Source of the DNA: Pseudonocardia abyssalis
GTDB taxonomy: Bacteria; Actinomycetota; Actinomycetes; Mycobacteriales; Pseudonocardiaceae
Length of the DNA stretch: 64,000 bases
Reading direction: 5' to 3'
NCBI RefSeq assembly: GCF_019263705.2
Contig: NZ_JADQDK010000001.1
Span: 3,224,001-3,288,000 of the forward strand
The notes below the pieces were generated by a model. The model was given only the letters and a program-made list of their open reading frames with translations. It had not been told where the DNA came from and ran no database searches. Below, one piece after another: positions 25,497 to 36,873 of this stretch; position 1 is the first letter of the stretch, and each line of letters begins with the position of its first letter. Made by a program: the position numbers and the translations under genes.

Positions 25497-27341
25497 ATGA
25501 CCAGCCCCGATCCGGGCTCGGCGGGGCCCACCGAGGCCGTCGACCAGGCCCTGTCCGCGATCGCCCGCTACGCCCGCCCCGACCTCGACGAGCGGCTGCG
25601 CATCTCGCGCGCCCGCGTGCTCGACGGGAGGGTGCGGGTGCTGGTGGTCGGCGAGTTCAAGCAGGGCAAGTCGATGCTCGTCAACGGACTGGTCGGCGCC
25701 CCGGTGTGTCCCACCTTCGACGACATCGCCACCGCGGTGCCGACGGTCGTGCGGCACGCGGAGACGGTGACAGTGACGCTCGTGCGCCGCGGCGGGCCGG
25801 GCACCGAACCCGAGCGCGTCGAGGTCCCGGCGGCCGACCTCGCCGCCCACGTCTGCGAGCAGGGCAACCCGGGCAACCGGGAGGGCTGGAGCCACGTGGA
25901 GGTCGGGGTGCCGCGGCCGGTGCTGGCCGGCGGGCTGGAGCTCGTCGACACCCCGGGCGTCGGCGGGCTGCAGTCGGTGCACGGTGCGGCGACGATGTCG
26001 GCGCTGCCCTCGGCCGATGCCGTGCTGCTCGTCTCCGACGCCTCACAGGAGTACACGGCGCCCGAGATGGCGTTCCTGCGCCACGCCGCATCGGTGTGCC
26101 CGACGGTGGCGTGCGTGCTGACCAAGACCGACCTGTACCCGGAGTCGGCCCGCATCGCCGAGCTCAACCGGGGCCACCTGGCCGCCGCGGGCATCACCGC
26201 CGAGCTGTTCGAGGTGTCGTCCACGCTGCGCTGGCACGCCGTGCTGACCAGCGACACCGAGGCCAACGCGGAGTCCGGGTTCCCCGCGCTCGTCGGCTAC
26301 GTCCGCAAGCGGGTGCTCGGCCAGGCCGACCGCATCGCGCGGCGCGGCGTCGTCCACGACGTGCTCGCGGTGACCGACCAGATCGCCGGTAGCCTGCGCG
26401 CGGAGCTGACCGCGCAGGACCCGGCGGCGGCCGCCGCGCTGCTGGCCGGGCTGACCGCCGCGCAGGAGCGCGCGACCGCACTCAAAGAGCGCTCGGCGCG
26501 CTGGCAGCAGACGCTCAACGACGGCGTCGCGGACCTCAACGCCGACATCGACTACGACCTGCGCGACCGGATGCGCGAGATCAGCCGCCTGGCCGAGGAC
26601 GAGCTGGCCGCCGTCGGCGACCCGACGAAGGTGTGGGAGCAGTTCTCCGGATGGGTACAGCAGGAGGTCGCGAACGCCGCGGCGGCCAACTTCGTCTGGG
26701 CCACCCAGCGCGCCCGCCACCTCGCCCACCAGGTCGCCGAGCACTTCTCCACCGACCGCGACCAGCTGCTCCCCGCCCTGCGCAACGACCCGTCGGACGC
26801 CCTGCGATCGGTGCGGAGCATGGCGATGCCCAGCGCGGAGTCGTGGGGCATCGGGAACAAGGCGCTCACCGGCATGCGCGGCGGGTACATGGGCATGCTG
26901 ATGTTCGGGATGATGGGCACGTTCCTCGGGTTCGCCACGCTGATCAACCCCCTCGGCATCGGTGCGGGTCTGGTCATGGCGGGCAAGTCCGTCGGCGACG
27001 AGCGCAAGCGGATCGTCACCAAACGGCAGAACGAGGCCAAGACCGCCGCCCGCCGCTACGTCGACGACGTGACCTTCCAGGTCGCCAAGGACTCCCGCGA
27101 CCGCCTCCGGGCGGTGCAGCGCGACCTGCGCGACCACTTCACCGAGCAGGCCGAGCAGCTCAAACGCTCGCTCGCGGAGTCGCAGCAGGCCGCCGAGCGC
27201 GCGATCAAGCAGTCGCAGAGCGAGCGAGCGGCCCGCCAGGCCGAGATCACCGGTCAGCTCGAGGAGCTGGAGGTGGTGCGCCGACGGGCCCGGGCGCTGC
27301 TGCCCACACCCGCGAAGGCCCCGCAGAAGGTGGCGTCGTGA
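25497..27341 (+). CDS. iniA: Dynamin-like GTPase IniA
   Basis: The 614-residue protein is a bacterial dynamin. The GTPase domain lies in about residues 30-280, with P-loop GEFKQGKSMLVNGL, switch Thr in FDDIATAVPT, G3 DTPGVGG and G4 TKTD. A helical stalk follows. Near residues 465-500 a hydrophobic, Met- and Gly-rich loop (GMLMFGMMGTFLGFATLINPLGIGAGLVMAG) is the expected membrane-binding paddle. The C-terminus is a coiled coil. M. tuberculosis IniA remodels membranes and is induced by isoniazid and ethambutol. Its stop overlaps the iniC start (GTGA). Confidence 0.88.
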   Translation: MTSPDPGSAGPTEAVDQALSAIARYARPDLDERLRISRARVLDGRVRVLVVGEFKQGKSMLVNGLVGAPVCPTFDDIATAVPTVVRHAETVTVTLVRRGGPGTEPERVEVPAADLAAHVCEQGNPGNREGWSHVEVGVPRPVLAGGLELVDTPGVGGLQSVHGAATMSALPSADAVLLVSDASQEYTAPEMAFLRHAASVCPTVACVLTKTDLYPESARIAELNRGHLAAAGITAELFEVSSTLRWHAVLTSDTEANAESGFPALVGYVRKRVLGQADRIARRGVVHDVLAVTDQIAGSLRAELTAQDPAAAAALLAGLTAAQERATALKERSARWQQTLNDGVADLNADIDYDLRDRMREISRLAEDELAAVGDPTKVWEQFSGWVQQEVANAAAANFVWATQRARHLAHQVAEHFSTDRDQLLPALRNDPSDALRSVRSMAMPSAESWGIGNKALTGMRGGYMGMLMFGMMGTFLGFATLINPLGIGAGLVMAGKSVGDERKRIVTKRQNEAKTAARRYVDDVTFQVAKDSRDRLRAVQRDLRDHFTEQAEQLKRSLAESQQAAERAIKQSQSERAARQAEITGQLEELEVVRRRARALLPTPAKAPQKVAS

Positions 27342-28798
27342 GCCTCCTCGCCGCCACCCGCCGCGTGCTGCTGCTCGCGATCGACACCCACCGCGGCGAC
27401 CCCGCGACCGTCGCGTACCTGCGGACCCAGCTGGCCCGGCTCGACGAGCCGCTGCGCGTCGCGATCGCCGGGAAGGTCAAGGCCGGCAAGTCGACGCTGC
27501 TCAACGCGCTGGTCGGTGAGAACATCGCCCCGACCGACGCCGGGGAGTGCACGCGCGTCGTCACCTGGTACCGCGACGGGTCCGTGCCGCGCATCGTGCT
27601 GCACCCGCACACCGGGCACCCGGAGCCGCTCACCGTCCGCCGCACCGACGGCGCGCTGGTCATCGACCTGGACGGCACCCCCGTGCAGGACGTCGACCGG
27701 CTCGTCGTCGACTGGCCGTCGGAGAGCCTGCGGGCCGCGACACTGATCGACACCCCCGGCATCGCGTCGACGTCCGCGGCGACCTCGCAGCGGACGGTCG
27801 CGTTCCTCGACCCCGACGACGACACCCCCACCGAGGCCGACGCCGTCGTCTACCTCATGCGGCACCTGCACGCGGCCGACGCCGAGTTCCTCGAGTCCTT
27901 CCGCGACCGCGGCGTCGCGCGGGCCACCGCCGTCAACACGGTCGCGGTGATCTCGCGGGCCGACGAGATCGGCGGCGGGCGCGTCGACGCGATGTTCTCC
28001 GCGCGCGGCATCGCGGGCCGCTACCGCAGCGACCCGACGGTGCGCGGGCTGTGCCAGGACGTCGTCGCCGTCGCGGGGCTGCTCGCCCAGACCGGGCGGA
28101 CGCTGCGGCACGCCGAGTACACGACACTCGCCGCACTCGCCGCCCTGCCCCGGGAGGAGCTGGACTCGGCGCTGCTGTCGGTCGCGCGGTTCCGCCGGGG
28201 ACCCGATGCCGAGCTGCGGGACCGGCTCGTGCGCCGCTTCGGACTGTTCGGCATCCGGCTCTCGGCGATGCTGATCCGGCAGGGCACCACGACGCCGGAC
28301 GCGCTGGCGGCGGAACTCGTCGCGCGCAGTGGGCTGACGGAGCTGCAGAACGTCCTGCACACCCGGTTCACCGGCCGCCGCGACCTGCTCAAGGCCCGGT
28401 CCGCGCTGCTCGCCGTCGACCGGCTCCTGCAGGGGACGCGGCGCGACGGCCCGCTGGCCCGCGAGGTGGAGCGGGTGCTCGCGGGCGCGCACGAGTTCGC
28501 CGAGCTGCGGTTGCTGGGCGCGCTGCGCTCGGGCGCCGTCGGGCTGCCCCGACCCGCGGCGGAGGAGGCCGAGCGGCTGCTCGGGGACGCGGGCGCCGCG
28601 CCCACCGCGCGCCTGGGCCTGCCCCCCGACGCCCCCGCACCCGAACTGCGCCACGCCGCGTTCGCCGCGCTGGAACGCTGGCAGCGCCACGCGGCCAACC
28701 CCATGCTCACGCGGGTCGCGACCGACGCCTGCCACACGGTGATCCGCACCTGCGAGGGGATCCTCGCCGCGGGGTCCCGACCGGTCCGCATTCCCTGA
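27338..28798 (+). CDS. iniC: Dynamin-like GTPase IniC
   Basis: The 486-residue partner GTPase has P-loop AGKVKAGKSTLLNALVG near residue 50, G3 DTPGIAS, and a region VAVISRADEIGGG in place of a classical TKxD G4. It lacks the long hydrophobic paddle loop seen in the upstream dynamin and has a shorter helical C-terminus, as is usual for IniC. Two-dynamin pairs often form mixed assemblies on membranes. The GTG start lies within the iniA stop, so expression is coupled. Confidence 0.86.
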   Translation: MSLLAATRRVLLLAIDTHRGDPATVAYLRTQLARLDEPLRVAIAGKVKAGKSTLLNALVGENIAPTDAGECTRVVTWYRDGSVPRIVLHPHTGHPEPLTVRRTDGALVIDLDGTPVQDVDRLVVDWPSESLRAATLIDTPGIASTSAATSQRTVAFLDPDDDTPTEADAVVYLMRHLHAADAEFLESFRDRGVARATAVNTVAVISRADEIGGGRVDAMFSARGIAGRYRSDPTVRGLCQDVVAVAGLLAQTGRTLRHAEYTTLAALAALPREELDSALLSVARFRRGPDAELRDRLVRRFGLFGIRLSAMLIRQGTTTPDALAAELVARSGLTELQNVLHTRFTGRRDLLKARSALLAVDRLLQGTRRDGPLAREVERVLAGAHEFAELRLLGALRSGAVGLPRPAAEEAERLLGDAGAAPTARLGLPPDAPAPELRHAAFAALERWQRHAANPMLTRVATDACHTVIRTCEGILAAGSRPVRIP

Positions 28799-28937
28799 CC
28801 GGGTTCGGTATCACCCGCCGTAGGGCGTTCTCCTCTGTGACGGGTCCCGCGGACATCCCAGAGTGTGTCCCGACACACGAACGGGTGGTCGCCGCCGGAC
28901 CAGCATGGGCCGGACACCACTTCAGGGGGTAACAGCC

Positions 28938-30446
28938 ATGCCGGGCACCGCGATCGAGGAGAGCAGCACGGGGACCGTCGACGCCGGGACGGCCCACGCC
29001 GTGATCGACGATGCGGCCCGTGCCGAGGAGGCCTGGGCCCGCGGTGACGCCGTCGCCGCGATCGACGCCGCCGACCGCGCCCTGGCCACCGGCTCCGACC
29101 CCGGGGCCCGTGCCGCCGGGGTGGCCGCGGCCGCCGCCGCGGCCGACGGTGCACTGCTCGACGCCGCGGGTCGCTGGCGCGGCATCTCCGGTGTCCTCGA
29201 CGCCGACTCCGCACCGTCCGCCGTCGCGGCCTGGGCCGCCGCCCGGGCGGCCCTGCTCGCCGCGCTCGCCGGCGACGTCGACGCCGGTGCGGACGACCTC
29301 GCCGCCGCCCACGTCCGGCTCCCCGACCCCGCGCCGCGCGGGCTCACCGTCCTGCTCGACGGTGCGGAGGCCGGCCTCGACGCGCTGCGCGGGGCCGTCG
29401 AGCCCGCCGCGCGCCGGTTGGCCGGCCTGGCCGCCACCACCGTCCCCGCCGATCCGCTCGCGCCCGAGCAGTGGGGCGAGCTGGCCGCCGCCGTCGCCGC
29501 CGCCGGAGGGCACGAGCGGGCCGCGCGCGCGATGCTCGACCCGGTGCCCGGGAGCCGCCCGACGACCCGGCAGCGTCTGCTCGCGGCGTGGCTGGACCTG
29601 CGCGCCGGGCGACTGTCCACCGCCCGCGAGGCGCTGGCCGACGTCGGCGGCCGCCCGGTCCTGCGCCGCAACGCCGTGCTGGCCGCGGCGGTCGGCGTCG
29701 GACTGGCCCGGCGCAGCGGCGACACCGCCGCACTGGCCGCCACGTGGCACCGCGTCGTGCCGGTGATGGCCGGGGCCGACATCGAGCTGTTCCTCGTCGA
29801 CGCCTGGGGCGAGCTGTCCGTCGGGGCCGCGCTGGTCGCCGACGACTCCGCCGACCTGCCCGGTGCGATCGCGGCCGCCGTGACGTCCGCGGGGTCGCCG
29901 TGGTGGGCCGTCGCGTCGCAGCGGTGGTGGGAGCTGGAGCGGGCCGTGGCCGCCGACGACGCCGCGGGGGCAGGCGCCGCGGCCGGGCCGCTCACCGCGC
30001 TCGCCGCCGACCACCCGGTGCTGCGGGTGCGTGCCGACGCCGCCGCGGCGTGGGCCGCGGTGCTCGCGGGGCGGGTCGACCCGGGGACCCTCGACGGCGT
30101 CGCCGCCGCACTCGACGCCGCGGGCCGCCCGTGGGAGGCCGGTCAGCTGTGCCGCGCCGCCGCGGCGCGGGCCGGGACGCCGGCCGTCGCGAGGGCGCTG
30201 CTGGAGACCGGCCGCCGGCTGCGGCCGGCGAGGGGGCCGCGCCGGGCCGCGGGCTCCGACGAGCTCTCGGACCGCGAGCGCGAGGTCGGGGCCCTGGTCG
30301 TCGACGGGCTGACCCACAAGGAGATCGGGGCCCGCCTCTACATCTCCCCCAAGACCGTCGAGCAGCACGTCGCGCGCCTGCGGCAGAAGCTCGTCGTGGC
30401 CACCCGCGCGGACCTCGTCGCCGCCCTGCGTGCCCGGATCACCTGA
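28938..30446 (+). CDS. LuxR-family regulator with long Ala-rich helical N-terminus
   Basis: The 502-residue protein has about 430 residues of Ala-rich helices resembling degenerate tetratricopeptide-type repeats. A C-terminal LuxR helix-turn-helix follows (LSDREREVGALVVDGLTHKEIGARLYISPKTVEQHVARLRQKL). It has no P-loop, unlike the STAND regulator IniR that controls iniBAC in M. tuberculosis. It follows iniC by 139 bp on the same strand. Position suggests it controls the dynamin locus, but this is inference. The ATG is preceded by GGGGG at 28925-28929. Confidence 0.8.
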   Translation: MPGTAIEESSTGTVDAGTAHAVIDDAARAEEAWARGDAVAAIDAADRALATGSDPGARAAGVAAAAAAADGALLDAAGRWRGISGVLDADSAPSAVAAWAAARAALLAALAGDVDAGADDLAAAHVRLPDPAPRGLTVLLDGAEAGLDALRGAVEPAARRLAGLAATTVPADPLAPEQWGELAAAVAAAGGHERAARAMLDPVPGSRPTTRQRLLAAWLDLRAGRLSTAREALADVGGRPVLRRNAVLAAAVGVGLARRSGDTAALAATWHRVVPVMAGADIELFLVDAWGELSVGAALVADDSADLPGAIAAAVTSAGSPWWAVASQRWWELERAVAADDAAGAGAAAGPLTALAADHPVLRVRADAAAAWAAVLAGRVDPGTLDGVAAALDAAGRPWEAGQLCRAAAARAGTPAVARALLETGRRLRPARGPRRAAGSDELSDREREVGALVVDGLTHKEIGARLYISPKTVEQHVARLRQKLVVATRADLVAALRARIT

Positions 30447-30499
30447 CGGGTACCCAGTGGGGGTGACCACGCCGAAGCATGCCCGTAACACACGGCACC

Positions 30500-30512
30500 T
30501 AGCGTCGACACC

Positions 30513-30515
<3 letters not shown>
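30500..30515 (+). promoter_or_regulatory. Leaderless promoter (TAGCGT) of the ligase fusion gene
   Basis: TAGCGT at 30500-30505 lies 7 nt before ATG. The 12 bases CTAGCGTCGAC around it recur almost exactly before the ComB-like gene at 15612. No ribosome binding site is present. Confidence 0.55.
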
Positions 30516-33065
<2,550 letters not shown>

Positions 33066-33080
33066 CGACGACGTTCCCGT

Positions 33081-33156
33081 GGTGCCGGTGCGCGCGGCCG
33101 GCACCGCACCACCGTCGCGCGGACCGCACCGCCGCCGGAACAGCGGTGCGGTCCGC
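33081..33156 (+). terminator. Two hairpins after the ligase fusion gene
   Basis: GGTGCCGG (33081-33088) pairs with CCGGCACC (33098-33105). A perfect 14-bp stem then forms between 33119-33132 and 33143-33156 with a 10-nt loop. The latter is the likely terminator. It implies the amidotransferase gene has its own promoter in the remaining 128 bp. Confidence 0.65.
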
Positions 33157-33284
33157 ATGACGAAGGTGCGGTCCCGGTGGTCGCGGCCGACCGCGCCCTC
33201 GCCGGGATCACGGGGATCCCCGTCGTCCGGTGACGACCTCCCCGCGTCACACGGCCGTAACAATCGGCGGAGACGCTGTGCGGC

Positions 33285-35078
33285 ATGTGCGGCATCGCGG
33301 GAGAGATCAGCTGGACGGGTGCCGCGGACGTGGAGGCGGTCGCCCGGATCACCGCGGCGCTGGCCCCGCGCGGGCCCGACGGCTCGGGCGTGCACGCCGC
33401 CGGGGCGATCGCGCTGGGCCACCGCCGCCTGAAGATCATCGACCTGTCCGAGCGCGGCGCGCAGCCGATGGTCGACCCCGAGCTGGGGCTGACGGCGGTG
33501 TTCAACGGCTGCATCTACAACTACCGCGAGCTGCGCGCCGAGCTGGAGGGCCACGGGTACCGGTTCTTCTCCGAGTCCGACACCGAGGTGCTGCTCAAGG
33601 CGTTCCACCGGTGGGGCGCGGGGTGCGTCGAGCACTTCCTGGGGATGTTCGCGTTCGCCGTCGCCGAGCGCGACACCGGCGTGCTGACACTGGGCCGCGA
33701 CCGCCTGGGCATCAAGCCGCTCTACCTGACGGAGAGCCCTGCGTCGGGATCGGGAGGGCGGCTGCGGTTCGCCTCGACGCTGCCGGCGCTGCTCGCGGGT
33801 GGTGGGGTCGACACGTCGATCGACCCGGTCGCGCTGCACCACTACATGAGCTTCCACGCGATCGTGCCCGCCCCGCGCACGATCCTCACCGGGGTGCGCA
33901 AGCTGCCGCCCGCCACCGTCCGCACGATCGGGCCCGACGGGTCCTCGACCGAGCACGTGTACTGGCGCCCGTCGCACACCCGTCGCCCCGAGCACGCCGG
34001 GATGGACGCCCGCGACTGGGCCGACGCCGTACTGGAGTCGCTGCGGGTCGCCGTGCGCCGCCGGATGGTCGCCGACGTGCCGGTCGGCGTGCTGCTCTCC
34101 GGCGGGCTCGATTCCTCGCTGGTCGTGGCCCTGCTCGCGGAGGAGGGGCAGACCGGGCTCAAGACGTTCAGCGTCGGGTTCCACGCCGCGGGCGGCGAGT
34201 CCGGCGACGAGTTCGTCTACTCCGACCTGGTCGCCGAGCACTACGCCACCGACCACCGGCAGATCCTCGTCGACCCCGCGCGGATGCTGCCCGCCGTCGA
34301 CGCGGCGGTCACCGCGATGGCCGAGCCGATGGTCAGCCACGACTGCGTCGCGTTCCACCTGCTCTCCGAGGAGGTCGCGCGCGACGTCACCGTGGTGCAG
34401 TCCGGGCAGGGCGCCGACGAGGTGCTGGCCGGCTACAGCTGGTACCCGCCGCTGGCCGGGGTGCCGCGCGAGCGCGCCGTCGACGCCTACCTGGCCGGGT
34501 TCGCCGACCGCCCGCACGCCGACATGGCCTCCATACTGCAGTCCGACTGGCTGCTCGACCACGACCCGAGCCGCGCGTTCGTCGCCGCCCACTTCGCCGA
34601 GCCCGGCGCCGACGACACACTCGACGCCGCACTGCGCATCGACTCGACGATCATGCTGGTGGACGACCCGGTGAAGCGCGTCGACAACATGACGATGGCC
34701 TGGGGGCTGGAGGCGCGCGTCCCGTTCCTCGACCACGAGTTCGTCGAGCTCGCCGCGGCGTGCCCGCCGGAGCACAAGCTCGCGCTCGGGGGCAAGGGTG
34801 TGTTGAAGGCCGCAGGCCGCGGGGTGGTGCCCGACGGCATCATCGACCGGCCCAAGGGATACTTCCCGGTACCGGCGATCCGGCACCTCGCGGGCCCGTT
34901 CCTCGACCGCGTGCGCGACGCCGTGACCGACCCCGTGGCCGTCCGCCGGGGGCTCGTGCGGCCCGACTGGATCGCCGCGATGCTCGCCGACCCCAACACG
35001 ACCCGCACCAACCTGGGCTCCAACGCGTTGTGGCAGGTAGCACTGCTGGAGATGTGGTTGCAGGAGAGGGGGATCTGA
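33285..35078 (+). CDS. AsnO-like N-acetylglutaminylglutamine amidotransferase family enzyme
   Basis: The 597-residue enzyme has an N-terminal glutamine amidohydrolase domain (Cys2 of MCGIAGE, then PRGPDGSG and FNGCIYNYRELRAEL) and a C-terminal asparagine synthetase-type domain (ATP motif LLSGGLDSSLV, then GQGADEVLAGYSWYP). Its overall pattern (LRFASTLPALLAGGGVDT, YMSFHAIVPAPRTIL) follows the asparagine synthase-like amidotransferase of N-acetylglutaminylglutamine amide synthesis, more than AsnB. It should convert a carboxyl group of a small peptide to an amide using glutamine. The usual acetyltransferase partner is not present here. The S9 peptidase gene begins 3 bp after its stop. Confidence 0.85.
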   Translation: MCGIAGEISWTGAADVEAVARITAALAPRGPDGSGVHAAGAIALGHRRLKIIDLSERGAQPMVDPELGLTAVFNGCIYNYRELRAELEGHGYRFFSESDTEVLLKAFHRWGAGCVEHFLGMFAFAVAERDTGVLTLGRDRLGIKPLYLTESPASGSGGRLRFASTLPALLAGGGVDTSIDPVALHHYMSFHAIVPAPRTILTGVRKLPPATVRTIGPDGSSTEHVYWRPSHTRRPEHAGMDARDWADAVLESLRVAVRRRMVADVPVGVLLSGGLDSSLVVALLAEEGQTGLKTFSVGFHAAGGESGDEFVYSDLVAEHYATDHRQILVDPARMLPAVDAAVTAMAEPMVSHDCVAFHLLSEEVARDVTVVQSGQGADEVLAGYSWYPPLAGVPRERAVDAYLAGFADRPHADMASILQSDWLLDHDPSRAFVAAHFAEPGADDTLDAALRIDSTIMLVDDPVKRVDNMTMAWGLEARVPFLDHEFVELAAACPPEHKLALGGKGVLKAAGRGVVPDGIIDRPKGYFPVPAIRHLAGPFLDRVRDAVTDPVAVRRGLVRPDWIAAMLADPNTTRTNLGSNALWQVALLEMWLQERGI

Positions 35079-35081
35079 TCG

Positions 35082-36857
35082 GTGAACACCCACACCTACA
35101 CCTACACCGACGCCGTCCCCGCGCCGGACGGCACGTCACTGGCCTGGGTCTCCGACGCCTCGGGCCGCCCGCGCGCCTGGACGGGCGCCTTCGACGGCTC
35201 CGCGGTGACCGGCCCGCCGCGCCCGGTGCCCGCGTTCGACGAGGACGTCCAGGCGCTGAGCTGGTCGCCTGACGGCCGGTGGCTCGCCGCGCAGCTCGCC
35301 CCCGGCGGCGGGGAGCGCACGCGGGTCCGCCTGATCGGGCCCGACGGGCCCGTCGACATCGCCCCCGCCGCGCGCGCCGTCACGCTCGGAGCCTGGTCAC
35401 CGGGTGGGTGGCGGCTCGGCGTCACGATCTTCGGCGACGACGGCGACGGCCAGGCCTGCCTGGTCGACGTCCGCGACGGCACCTCCACGGTGCTCGCCTC
35501 CGGCCCGGCCGCGCGGGTGTGCGCGGTGAGCAGCGACGGGCGACGTGCAGTGGTCCGGCTCGGCCGCCGCGGCGCGCGCGAGCTGGAGCTCGTCGACCTG
35601 CGGTCGGGCCTGCGCACGCCGCTGCTGCCCGGCGGCGGGGCGGTCGTCGCCGACGCGCGGTTCGACCGCACCCGCCTCTACGTCCACACCGACGCCGGGC
35701 ACGACCGTCCGGTGCTGATGGCGCTGGACCTGCGCGGCCGCTCGGCCCCCCGGCTGATCGCCGCCCGCGACGACGCCGACCTCGACGGCGTCGCGCTCGA
35801 CCCCGAGGCCGCCCGCGTCACGCTCGTCTGGAACGTCGACGGGCGCAGCGAGCTGGAGCTGCTCGACCTGCGCTCCGGGCGCGCGGAGACCGTGGCGCCG
35901 CCACCCGGTGACGTCGTCACGTCCGTCGCGTTCACCCGCGACGGGCGCGCGCTGCTGGTCGGCAGCGAGGGGCCGTCGGTCCCGCCGCGGATCTCGCACG
36001 TCCCGCTGTGGCCCGGCGGGGTCGCGGCGCCGCTGCTCGCCGACCCCTCTCCTCCCGGGCTGGTGGAGCCGGACCTGGAGCACTTCACCGGCGAGGACGG
36101 GCTCCCGCTGACGGGCTGGCTGTTCCGCCCGCGCACGACCCCCGGCCCCGTCCCGGTGCTGCTCTGGCTGCACGGCGGGCCGGAGTGGCAGGAACGGCCG
36201 GTGTACGCGCCGCTGTTCCAGGCCCTGCTCGCGGCCGGGATCGCGGTGTTCGCGCCGAACGTGCGCGGGTCGACCGGGTACGGGCGCGCGTTCGTCGCGG
36301 CCGACGACGGGCCGCGACGGCACGTCGCGATCACCGACGTCCGCGCGGCCGTCGGGTTCCTCGTCGACTCCGGGCACGCCGACCCCGACCGCGTCGGCGT
36401 CGCGGGCCGGTCCTACGGCGGGTACCTGACGCTCGTCGCGCTGGCCTGGTTCCCGGAGCTGTTCGTCGTCGGCGTCGACGTGTGCGGCATGTCCGACCTG
36501 CACACCTTCTACCGCGACACCGAGCCGTGGATCGCGGTCTCGGCCACCACGGAGTACGGCGACCCGGCCCACGACGCGGCCCTGCTGCGCGATCTCTCCC
36601 CGCTGCACCGGGCCGACGCGATCACCGCGCCGCTGCTCGTGGTGCACGGCGAGCACGACACGAACGTCCCGCTCGGGGAGGCGACACAGATCGTCGAGGC
36701 GCTGCGGGATCGGGGACGGGCGCCGGGGTTCCTGCTGTTCACCGGCGAGGGGCACGAGGTGCGCGGCGTCGAGAACCGGGAGCGGTTCGTCGACGAGGTG
36801 GTGCGGTGGGTGTCGGGACCGCTCCTCGACACCGCGGAGGAGACCCGCGCCGGCTGA
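35082..36857 (+). CDS. S9 family prolyl-oligopeptidase-like peptidase
   Basis: The 591-residue protein has an N-terminal beta-propeller of about 330 residues (repeats such as LSWSPDGRWLAAQL) and a C-terminal alpha/beta hydrolase. The nucleophile elbow is GRSYGGY, the acid lies in VVHGEHDTNVP and the histidine in FTGEGHEV. No signal peptide is seen, so it is cytoplasmic. It follows the amidotransferase by 3 bp. In known N-acetylglutaminylglutamine amide loci the third member is an M42 peptidase; this S9 enzyme could fill the same turnover role. Confidence 0.87.
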   Translation: MNTHTYTYTDAVPAPDGTSLAWVSDASGRPRAWTGAFDGSAVTGPPRPVPAFDEDVQALSWSPDGRWLAAQLAPGGGERTRVRLIGPDGPVDIAPAARAVTLGAWSPGGWRLGVTIFGDDGDGQACLVDVRDGTSTVLASGPAARVCAVSSDGRRAVVRLGRRGARELELVDLRSGLRTPLLPGGGAVVADARFDRTRLYVHTDAGHDRPVLMALDLRGRSAPRLIAARDDADLDGVALDPEAARVTLVWNVDGRSELELLDLRSGRAETVAPPPGDVVTSVAFTRDGRALLVGSEGPSVPPRISHVPLWPGGVAAPLLADPSPPGLVEPDLEHFTGEDGLPLTGWLFRPRTTPGPVPVLLWLHGGPEWQERPVYAPLFQALLAAGIAVFAPNVRGSTGYGRAFVAADDGPRRHVAITDVRAAVGFLVDSGHADPDRVGVAGRSYGGYLTLVALAWFPELFVVGVDVCGMSDLHTFYRDTEPWIAVSATTEYGDPAHDAALLRDLSPLHRADAITAPLLVVHGEHDTNVPLGEATQIVEALRDRGRAPGFLLFTGEGHEVRGVENRERFVDEVVRWVSGPLLDTAEETRAG

Positions 36858-36873
36858 GGGACACGGCGAACGG

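Noticed and set aside
21666..25982. A 1438-codon minus-strand frame spanning the crp-like, Hsp70 and iniB regions
   Set aside because: It covers real genes on both strands and contains only composition-driven residues; the Hsp70 frame has full ATPase motifs.
33285..35078. Housekeeping asparagine synthetase AsnB
   Set aside because: Sequence pattern and neighbours fit the N-acetylglutaminylglutamine amide amidotransferase group better.
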